From positions 1-9,117 of the forward strand of contig JBGTKH010000509.1 in NCBI GenBank assembly GCA_041744735.1: a DNA stretch of 9,117 nucleotides, in the 5' to 3' direction. How positions within the stretch are numbered: position 1 is the first letter of the stretch; every line of letters starts with the position of its first letter. Positions 1 to 6,544 of this stretch are shown piece by piece. The notes under the pieces are model-generated. The model ran no database searches. It saw nothing but the letters and a program-made list of their open reading frames with translations, and was not told the DNA's origin. Source of the DNA: JBGTKH01 sp041744735. Its GTDB lineage: Bacteria > Planctomycetota > Planctomycetia > Pirellulales > Pirellulaceae. Both the position numbers and the translations under genes were made by a program.

Positions 1-3000
1 AGGCTGCCGAGTGTCGTCGAATTCATACGGATACTCGGCGTTGTCCTTCGCGGCGAAGTAGTTCACAAGATTCGTTGCTTCGTCGGACGACATGTTGAAA
101 CGCGGCATGCGCAGGAACACGGCGGGCCGAATCGGATACGGTCGCAGCAGGAAATCGTGCAGCCAGTCCGCTTGCACCTTTTTCCCTTCGCCGATCAGCG
201 GCGGCGGTAACCAACCCCAAGCCTCGGAACCTTTGGCATTCGGATTCACTTGCCGTTCGAGCGCCACCACGTGCGGCAGCAGATACTTGGTCAAGTAGCC
301 GCCGTCGGTTGGATACTTCTTCTCGATCACGCTGGCCGGCACTTGAATGCGTCCTTGCTGAACCAAGTAAACACTGCCGTTAAGCGCGACAGGATGCAAC
401 AAGCTGAAACCGTACTTCACGGTTGTCGGATCGTAGTCATCGCCGCGGCTCAGCGGATCGCCTTCAAAATCCAAGGCTTCAGGTAATCCATCGATGTTGT
501 CGATCGCCGGAATGCCCGACAACGTGGCGTGCAGCATACCGCGGCGGTCCGCTTCCTTCGATCGATCCAGTTCCTCGGACGTAAAGTGCGCTGCCAAGAA
601 CGGATAAGCGCTGTCGGGCGGAGGAGCAGGAAACGTGTCGGGCGGATAAGCGATCTGCCACTTCTCGGTGTCCAAAATGTGGCAGCCGCCGCAATTGTAT
701 TTCTCCAGCACCACGCGGCCCTTGATGATCGCATCTTGACGCGGCGACGGCTTGTACAGGTACTTTTGCGCGGGCGGATCAGCGACCAATCCCAACACAA
801 ACGTGATCACGGCTTCGCGGTCCGCGGCGCTCAGCGGAAACTGAGGCATTCGCAGCCGGTCGTTGTACTTCTTATTCTCGGTTTTGAGATAGTCATAGCT
901 GCGCGGCTCGCGCAACTTTTGATAAATAAACCCTGCGCGGTGACCGTGGTGCAGTGCGTCCGTGTAGAAGCCGCGGTCCGACGCAGACTCATCGTCATCG
1001 TGCGCAGCAGCGGCGTGCTCTTCGTGTTCACCATCTTCGCCGTGCTTCTCCACTTCGCCGGGCGCTTCGTGATCGCCATGCTCACCGGCAGCATGTTCAC
1101 TGCCGCCATGTCCGTGCCCGTTCACAAAGTGCAAGATGTGCTCGAAAGCCAGCTTCGCCGGTTCTTTGCGGCCCCAGTCGGCCAGCCCCGTGCCGATTGG
1201 TTTGGCATCTTCAAACCCCGGAATGTCGTGGCAGCCATTGCAACCGTACTTGCCGATCGACTTACGGCCGATGTATAGCAGCCGCTGTTTGTCCGTGATG
1301 TCCTTGCCCACCAGTTCGACTTCCGCACCCTTCAGTCCCGCGGCGCGGTCGGCGGGAATGCCTTCTTGCAAATACTTTTGCGCCGTCTCAAAAAAGAACA
1401 CGTCCTTTAAGTGTTCCAACGCCAGATCGTTCAGCGCGCGGCGGGAATCGCTGTCGAGCGACGTGAGCGTCCCCGGTGCGGGCTTCCAATCACTCGTTGA
1501 ACTCGTCAGCAGATACTCGACGATGTCGGCCGCCGGATCGCGTGTGGCGGTGACTTCGCCCATCGCGTCCTTTTCGTTGATCGGATCGAGAAACAAATCA
1601 GGCATCACCGTGCGGGCGTGATATCGCGAGGGCTGTCTGATCCAACTGTACAGCCAACCACGGCCATTCTCAGACGCGAATTTCTCCGCGATGCCCGACA
1701 GATCGGGACCTTGCACGATTTCCTCCGGCGAGCGGAACTCCTGCGCGTCAGGGAAATCCTTGTGCGTATGGCAAGCCAAACAACCGCGAGTCTGGAATTG
1801 AATCTTGCCGCGGGCGACAGCTTCCTCAGCGGTTGACTCCGAGATGCCATCTGGCGCCGGCAAGTACTCAAATTGCTGACTACGTTCTAGCAGATAAGTC
1901 GCAATGCCGAGCACCTCGATCGGTTCGTAGCGCTGCGCGACGGCCTTGCTCTCTCCCTCCAAGTGACTCCACAGTCCGAAAAACTGCGGCATTCGCGTGC
2001 TCGGCCGAAAATGCTTTGGCTCACGCACCCAGTCGTATACAAACGCCGCGTCCAACTTGTGGGCCGCATACCGCAGACTCGGTCCCGGTCGCCGCAATGA
2101 GCCGGGGACTTCGATATCCTTTAACAGCGGCACGATCTTCTGATACGATTCGGCCGACAGCCTCAATTCCTTCACATCCGCGTCGCTCGACGTATGGGCT
2201 TCCTCGTACTGCTTGAGCTCCTTGTCGAGTGACTCAAGCAGCCGGCGCCGTGTCGCATCGCGTTCCGGGTGATCGATCAGTTCTTCGATCCAGCCGCGTT
2301 CCTGTTCACTGAGTTGCTCGAAACCGGGATCAACCTTCAATTGCAGTGCCGCGGCGAAGTAGTTCGGCTCCAGCCGCAGATCGGGCCCCACGCGCTTGTT
2401 CGGCCCGTCAAAGCCGTTGATTTCGTGGCAGCCGTAGCAGCCGTACTTGCGGATCACGTTGTAACCATGCGCCACCTTCGGCGCCGGCGGATCGGGGTAG
2501 CGTTCGCTGGCTTCCAACTCGACAACACTGTGATGGCACTTTAAGCACGAACTCTCCACGAACCGTTTTGGATACTGTGGGTAAATCCAGTGATGGTTGT
2601 CGAACCAGCCGTAATTCTCGAACCAGTCCTCGCGCTGTTCCGGATTGTTCGGTGTATGCGAGGCCCACTTGAAGGCCGTTGCGCTGCCTTGCCCTTCGTG
2701 GCAAATCGTGCACGCAAAATCCGCGACCTTGTGTGGGCTGAGCGAGCCGATAAACAAGTCCAGCCGCGGGTGGGTCGTGTACGGGTTCGGCAAGCCGCGG
2801 CGAACCGTCAATTGGATCGAGTCGCCCCACTTCACAGCGCTGCCGGTCAACAGCCGCTCGGCCTGTTTCGCATCCAGAATCTTATTGCCGTCGATCGACA
2901 CGATGACGTCGCCCACCGCCAAGCCCGGCCGCAAGTCGGGCGATGCCGCCTCTTGAACGGCCGAATGATCGGCAGCCTGTAGCAGTGACTGACGGATTTC

Positions 3001-4254
3001 GACGCCGGGCTGCGGTTGGCGGTTCTCCTCGCTGATCGCCAACTCGGCCTTCGCACCGAGTGAGCCGTGTTGCACGTAGCTGACCGTCACGTCGTTGCGA
3101 TCGATTAACCCGTAACCGGCCAATCGGATGCCGTACACGTCTTCCAGCTTGAGCGGCTTCGGTGCGCCGTTGTCTGACTTGCCGGGGTCCGGCAGCTTGT
3201 CCTTGGTCGGCGTCGATAACACCAATGTGACCAGTCGCTCGTCAACGTAAGCCGGTTCCGTCGCCGAGCCCGGTGCCGATTTCTCCATCGCTTGATGGCA
3301 AGTCGTGCACCGGTCATAGCGGCGAACACGGGCAAAGTTGAAATCGATCGTATTCTGATTGTCCCACAGATTGTCGATCTTTCGCGGCGAGCCAAACGCA
3401 TCGAGAATCGGCAGTTCCAACCAGCGCTTGCCCAAGTAAGGAAACTCGTTCACAAAGAACGTCGACTGCGTTTGGGCGATCGCATTCTGCAACCGCCCTA
3501 GATCGGCGCGATTGTCCTCGACAGCCTTCGCAGCAGCGACCTCGGCCGCGGTCATCTGGCCGATCAGGTCCTGCAAATTCCTGCGATGCTCGCTGGCATC
3601 TTGATAAGCGAGCGTCAGTCGATTGATCTCCTTCGTCTGCTCGTCGATGCGCGCCTGAATCTCGGCCTTCACTTCGGCGGTACGATCGTCGCGCACTGCT
3701 ATGTCCAAGTCAGCCTTTTCCTTGTCGAGAATGGCGTTCTTGACCTTCCGCTCTTCGAGTAACCGATCCTCGCGGAAGCGGGCCGCCTGGGCAATCGCGC
3801 GCAGCGAATTGAGCAACACAGCTCGCTGATGCGCGGCGGCCGTATTTAGCGAGCCCTCTTGGCCCTCAGCCGCGGCGAGTTCTCTCAACGATTCCGCTTT
3901 CTTGTCAATCTCGTCGAACGAGTATTCCGCAACGTCGCGGCGCTTGGCGTCTTGCTGAACCTCCGCCTTGAATTTGTCGAGGAGCTTGTCGTTGATCGGC
4001 TTGCTTTGTTCGGCGGCCAGCGCCTGCTCTAGTTTCTCGTGCTCTTGAACCTTCTCATCGGTCAGGTATTGCTGCTGCTGCCACGCGCCCATGTTGGTTT
4101 CGACCGTGACGAACGTGCGCTGAATCGGCTTCCACTCGCGGAAGTGATCGGCGACGAACATCCAAATCGTGGCGCCCAAGAGCGCCGCGCCGGACACGGC
4201 AAAGACGGCGTGTAACAGCTTCTGGTCGCGCCAGGTTTGTTCTGTGGCGGGCAT
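1..4254 (-). CDS. Giant membrane-anchored multihaem cytochrome c with coiled coil and PDZ-like domain (3' end cut by window)
   Basis: An open frame of 1418 codons runs without a stop from ATG at 4254 to the left edge, so the C-terminus is missing. The start follows GGAGGG with a 7-nt spacer. Visible order: N-terminal membrane anchor (about residues 13-35), charged coiled-coil-like segment (about 50-265), CTTCH 316-320, PDZ-like domain (about 370-487), CTICH 515-519, CLKCH 570-574, CYGCH 606-610, CLACH 825-829, CNGCH 1005-1009 and CGGCH 1188-1192. Hemes 4-7 are each followed by a Met-Pro that could supply the sixth iron ligand (M755, M884, M1136, M1383), as in class I cytochromes c. A His/acidic insert lies at 1047-1105. 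The protein should be anchored with its hemes on the periplasmic side. As last visible gene of the bc operon, with no c1 or f gene present, it is inferred to accept electrons from the Rieske centre. Gene and haem identity are sure; the exact role is inference. Confidence 0.93.
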   Translation of the reverse strand, partial: MPATEQTWRDQKLLHAVFAVSGAALLGATIWMFVADHFREWKPIQRTFVTVETNMGAWQQQQYLTDEKVQEHEKLEQALAAEQSKPINDKLLDKFKAEVQQDAKRRDVAEYSFDEIDKKAESLRELAAAEGQEGSLNTAAAHQRAVLLNSLRAIAQAARFREDRLLEERKVKNAILDKEKADLDIAVRDDRTAEVKAEIQARIDEQTKEINRLTLAYQDASEHRRNLQDLIGQMTAAEVAAAKAVEDNRADLGRLQNAIAQTQSTFFVNEFPYLGKRWLELPILDAFGSPRKIDNLWDNQNTIDFNFARVRRYDRCTTCHQAMEKSAPGSATEPAYVDERLVTLVLSTPTKDKLPDPGKSDNGAPKPLKLEDVYGIRLAGYGLIDRNDVTVSYVQHGSLGAKAELAISEENRQPQPGVEIRQSLLQAADHSAVQEAASPDLRPGLAVGDVIVSIDGNKILDAKQAERLLTGSAVKWGDSIQLTVRRGLPNPYTTHPRLDLFIGSLSPHKVADFACTICHEGQGSATAFKWASHTPNNPEQREDWFENYGWFDNHHWIYPQYPKRFVESSCLKCHHSVVELEASERYPDPPAPKVAHGYNVIRKYGCYGCHEINGFDGPNKRVGPDLRLEPNYFAAALQLKVDPGFEQLSEQERGWIEELIDHPERDATRRRLLESLDKELKQYEEAHTSSDADVKELRLSAESYQKIVPLLKDIEVPGSLRRPGPSLRYAAHKLDAAFVYDWVREPKHFRPSTRMPQFFGLWSHLEGESKAVAQRYEPIEVLGIATYLLERSQQFEYLPAPDGISESTAEEAVARGKIQFQTRGCLACHTHKDFPDAQEFRSPEEIVQGPDLSGIAEKFASENGRGWLYSWIRQPSRYHARTVMPDLFLDPINEKDAMGEVTATRDPAADIVEYLLTSSTSDWKPAPGTLTSLDSDSRRALNDLALEHLKDVFFFETAQKYLQEGIPADRAAGLKGAEVELVGKDITDKQRLLYIGRKSIGKYGCNGCHDIPGFEDAKPIGTGLADWGRKEPAKLAFEHILHFVNGHGHGGSEHAAGEHGDHEAPGEVEKHGEDGEHEEHAAAAHDDDESASDRGFYTDALHHGHRAGFIYQKLREPRSYDYLKTENKKYNDRLRMPQFPLSAADREAVITFVLGLVADPPAQKYLYKPSPRQDAIIKGRVVLEKYNCGGCHILDTEKWQIAYPPDTFPAPPPDSAYPFLAAHFTSEELDRSKEADRRGMLHATLSGIPAIDNIDGLPEALDFEGDPLSRGDDYDPTTVKYGFSLLHPVALNGSVYLVQQGRIQVPASVIEKKYPTDGGYLTKYLLPHVVALERQVNPNAKGSEAWGWLPPPLIGEGKKVQADWLHDFLLRPYPIRPAVFLRMPRFNMSSDEATNLVNYFAAKDNAEYPYEFDDTRQP
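940..1116 (-). other. His/Asp/Glu-rich insert in the multihaem cytochrome
   Basis: Residues about 1047-1105 of the large cytochrome, between CNGCH (1005-1009) and the putative Met ligand M1136, are dominated by His, Glu, Asp, Gly and Ala. The stretch includes a DDDE run and ends in HHGH (1102-1105). It looks like a surface loop inserted into the sixth haem domain. A metal-binding or pH-sensitive role is possible but unproven. Confidence 0.7.
2794..3147 (-). other. PDZ-like domain inside the multihaem cytochrome
   Basis: Residues about 370-487 lie between haem site 1 and haem site 2 and contain no Cys. The segment RPGLAVGDVIVSIDG (around 443-457, with Gly448-Asp449) followed by a helix of the AKQAERLL type and a terminal strand LTVRR (482-486) matches the second half of a PDZ domain of the HtrA/protease type. 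PDZ domains bind C-terminal tails or internal peptides, so this may dock a partner subunit. The first half is less typical and the boundaries are approximate. Confidence 0.7.
3460..4107 (-). other. Long coiled-coil-like segment of the multihaem cytochrome
   Basis: Residues about 50-265 are rich in Glu, Lys, Gln, Arg, Asp and Ala, with regularly placed Leu/Ile and few Gly or Pro. They lie between the N-terminal membrane anchor and the first haem site. This suggests a long helical stalk or oligomerisation segment. The call is made by eye from composition; no coiled-coil score was computed. Confidence 0.65.
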
Positions 4255-4293
4255 GATCGTTCCCTCCGCCCGATCGGCGGGGCAATCGAAAGC
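4255..4293 (-). promoter_or_regulatory. Intergenic RBS and GC-rich inverted repeat before the multihaem cytochrome
   Basis: The 39-bp gap holds a strong Shine-Dalgarno sequence GGAGGG (plus-strand 4262-4267) 7 nt before the ATG at 4254. This is the reason for choosing that start. An inverted repeat CCGCC/GGCGG (4266-4270 and 4276-4280) overlaps the first bases of the ribosome site, so a small hairpin could partly mask it. No terminator-like T-run follows, consistent with readthrough from the upstream gene. Confidence 0.6.
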
Positions 4294-5724
4294 TTAAAAG
4301 TTCAAAAAGTACTCGGGAATGGCGACGAAGTATTTCATGTTGACCGTCCAGCGGGTCAACATTTTGATTGGCAAGAGCATCATAAACAGCAGCAGATTGG
4401 CCAACACCATATATCGGATGAAGCCCATCTTCACAAAAAACTTGCGGAACCCCACGGTGCTTCCGCCGCACGTGCGGCCGAACATTTGAACCTGCGGAAT
4501 CCTCACCTCGAACAACGCCATGGCTGGCGGCAAGACGATGAAATACAACCCCACCAGCACAATGCCGGGCAACTCGCGCCAGATGATCCATATGAACTGA
4601 GTCAGCGCGCCGACACCGTCGGGCGGTTTCGGCCTGCCTCGGCCCAGGAGTTCGACCCAAAAGTATTGCGACAAATCAACGTTGTTTAGTGCCTCGACCT
4701 TGTGTGAGTCCCACGTTTCAAAGATGCCGAAGAAGTTCCAGTTCGGCCCGCGCAAGAACGTACCCATCACGATCAGCGTGACCCAGAGAACAAGAAAGCC
4801 AAACTGGAACATCACATAGGCAAACTTCCGCTGGTCGATCGTATAATAGCCGTTGCCATTTTTGTTGTAGTCGAGAAACGGGATCGCCATCAGTCCAAAG
4901 ATCACTAAACTCGGCAGCACCACGCCCGCCATCCACGGGTCGTAATACACGAGCATTTCCTGGAGACCCAAAAAATACCACGGCGCTTTAGACGGGTTGG
5001 GCGTCTTTACCGAACTGGCTGGCTCTTCCAGCGGAGCTTGTAATCCAATCCCCCACAACAACAGCAGCGCCGTCAGCGCCACCATGCAGATCAGTTCTGT
5101 ATAAACTAAGTCCGGCCAAACCAGCACTTTTTCATTATCGAGCTTCTCCAGCGGCTCCAAGCCTTGAGCCATGCGGTCGTCGTTTTTGACTGCTTGATAC
5201 GCACCGAGCCACGTAAAGTAACCCAGCAGAAACACCATGCCTACGATGGGCACGTTGTCGGGCTTCGTCACAATGGCCGCAAAGTCCTGGTCGGTCATCG
5301 CGTAGCCCATAAACAGTAGCGACAGATTCAACCCACCCCAGGCCACCGTCGGCTTCACAAACAGTCGCCGCCCGATAAACAGAATCGACAGGAAAACTAG
5401 CACGCCCAGCGTGTACCAGGTGGGATTCATGATGTAGTCCATCCCATCGCGCAGCGGCTTGGGAATGGAAACCCAAGCCATCACTTGGGGATGACCGCTC
5501 AATGCCAGCGGCGAGATGATCGTGAAAAACACCGACACGAGCAGCCAAAGATGCGCCGTGTTCAGCGGCGCGCCAGAACCCGGCACGTGACAAATCGTCT
5601 TCGCCTTGCCCGTGTTCCACAGATAGAACGCGGCCACGGCGTTCATCAACGCCAGCGCAATATAATACGCGCCCAGGAAGCTGGAAATCTGCTTTAGAAA
5701 CTCTTCGATTGGTTGTCCGTGCAT
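4294..5724 (-). CDS. Cytochrome b C-terminal subunit (subunit IV-like) with extra membrane helices
   Basis: A 476-residue membrane protein. The subunit IV/cytochrome b C-terminal homology starts near residue 200 (WPDLVYTE), has the Qo-site loop at 241-256 (TPNPSKAPWYFLGLQE) and a following helix ending IPFLD (281-285). The Qo motif reads APWY (247-250) rather than PEWY, so the usual Glu is absent; E256 is the nearest acidic residue. About ten membrane segments are visible by hydropathy: near 18-36, 58-76, 104-119, possibly 130-142, 158-176, 206-228, 266-284, 302-322, 386-406 and 434-454. Subunit IV of b6f is about 160 residues with three helices, so roughly 200 residues before and 150 after the core are additional. 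No CXXCH is present. It follows the b N-terminal gene by 18 bp, lacks a clear Shine-Dalgarno, and is probably translationally coupled. With the preceding gene it should build the quinol-oxidation site. Confidence 0.92.
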   Translation of the reverse strand: MHGQPIEEFLKQISSFLGAYYIALALMNAVAAFYLWNTGKAKTICHVPGSGAPLNTAHLWLLVSVFFTIISPLALSGHPQVMAWVSIPKPLRDGMDYIMNPTWYTLGVLVFLSILFIGRRLFVKPTVAWGGLNLSLLFMGYAMTDQDFAAIVTKPDNVPIVGMVFLLGYFTWLGAYQAVKNDDRMAQGLEPLEKLDNEKVLVWPDLVYTELICMVALTALLLLWGIGLQAPLEEPASSVKTPNPSKAPWYFLGLQEMLVYYDPWMAGVVLPSLVIFGLMAIPFLDYNKNGNGYYTIDQRKFAYVMFQFGFLVLWVTLIVMGTFLRGPNWNFFGIFETWDSHKVEALNNVDLSQYFWVELLGRGRPKPPDGVGALTQFIWIIWRELPGIVLVGLYFIVLPPAMALFEVRIPQVQMFGRTCGGSTVGFRKFFVKMGFIRYMVLANLLLFMMLLPIKMLTRWTVNMKYFVAIPEYFLNF

Positions 5725-5742
5725 GGCGACCGCGCCGAGTTG

Positions 5743-6519
5743 TTACAAGGGAGAACTTATGCCGCCGTCCTTACGCACCCGCCAGAAATGTATCGCCAGC
5801 AATAGCGCCGCTGCGAGCGGAATCGCAACGCAATGTAATACGTAGAAGCGGTTGAGCGTTTCTTCGCCGACGAACCGCGCACCTAAGAGCCCGAAGCGCG
5901 CATCGGAGGCGTTCGTAATCATGTCAATGCCATCGACCGTCAACAGTTGCTGGCCGGGACCTTCATAACCTAAGAACGGCGTCGCCCGGGCCATGTTCGA
6001 ACCAACCGTGATCGCCCAAATCGCCAACTGGTCCCAAGGCAGAAGGTACCCCGTAAACGAAAGCAATAGCGTCAGCAGCAGCAGGATCACGCCGACCACC
6101 CAATTAAACTCTCGCGGCGGTTTGTAACTGCCCGTGAGAAACACGCGGTACATGTGCAGCCACACGGTGATTACCATCGCGTGAGCGCCCCAGCGATGCA
6201 GCTCGCGCAGAATCCCCAGCGACGTGACATCGCGCAGAGCCAAAATGTCGTTGTAGGCCCACTCCAGCGTCGGCCGGTAGTAGAACATCAGCAACACGCC
6301 CGTGATCGTTTCCACCAGGAACAGGAAAAACGTCACGCCCCCCATGCACCACGTGAAGCTGAGCGCAATGCCTTGCTTTTTAATCGACACTGGGTGCAGG
6401 TGCAGGAAGAAGTTCGTCAACATCACCACAATGCGATTGCGGCGATCGGTCGGCATGGGGTGCCGAAAGATACTCTTCCAGATCTGCGAACTGCGGATTA
6501 CTTCACTGAGGCTGGCCAT
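5743..6519 (-). CDS. Cytochrome b N-terminal subunit (b6-type, dihaem)
   Basis: A 258-residue integral membrane subunit carrying both b hemes of a quinol:cytochrome c oxidoreductase. Expected ligands are visible: H108 and H122 (14 apart, in RELHRWGAH...WLH) and H229 and H244 (15 apart). The 15 spacing is that of cytochrome b6 rather than mitochondrial-type cytochrome b. Other b6-like signatures are FYYRPT (79-84), TGSYKPPRE (129-137), GYLLPWDQ (157-164) and the end RKDGGISSPL. C58, in WCMGG (57-61), aligns with the Cys that anchors haem c_n in b6 (YCLGG). The length matches b6 (about 215) plus a short N-terminal tail and an insert around 173-215. The gene starts 25 bp after the Rieske stop without a well-placed Shine-Dalgarno. 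The C-terminal half of cytochrome b is supplied by the next gene, as in b6f. Confidence 0.95.
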   Translation of the reverse strand: MASLSEVIRSSQIWKSIFRHPMPTDRRNRIVVMLTNFFLHLHPVSIKKQGIALSFTWCMGGVTFFLFLVETITGVLLMFYYRPTLEWAYNDILALRDVTSLGILRELHRWGAHAMVITVWLHMYRVFLTGSYKPPREFNWVVGVILLLLTLLLSFTGYLLPWDQLAIWAITVGSNMARATPFLGYEGPGQQLLTVDGIDMITNASDARFGLLGARFVGEETLNRFYVLHCVAIPLAAALLLAIHFWRVRKDGGISSPL

Positions 6520-6544
6520 GACAGTTGTCTTGTACTTCCAATGA

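Noticed and set aside
529..1278. Plus-strand open frame of 249 codons antisense to the large cytochrome
   Set aside because: The minus strand here encodes two CXXCH haem sites in an uninterrupted frame, and the plus-strand product resembles no family.
1..4254. Several separate small cytochrome genes or a frameshifted pseudogene instead of one giant gene
   Set aside because: Reading the minus strand from 4254 to 1 gives no in-frame stop, and all seven CXXCH sites fall in the same frame.
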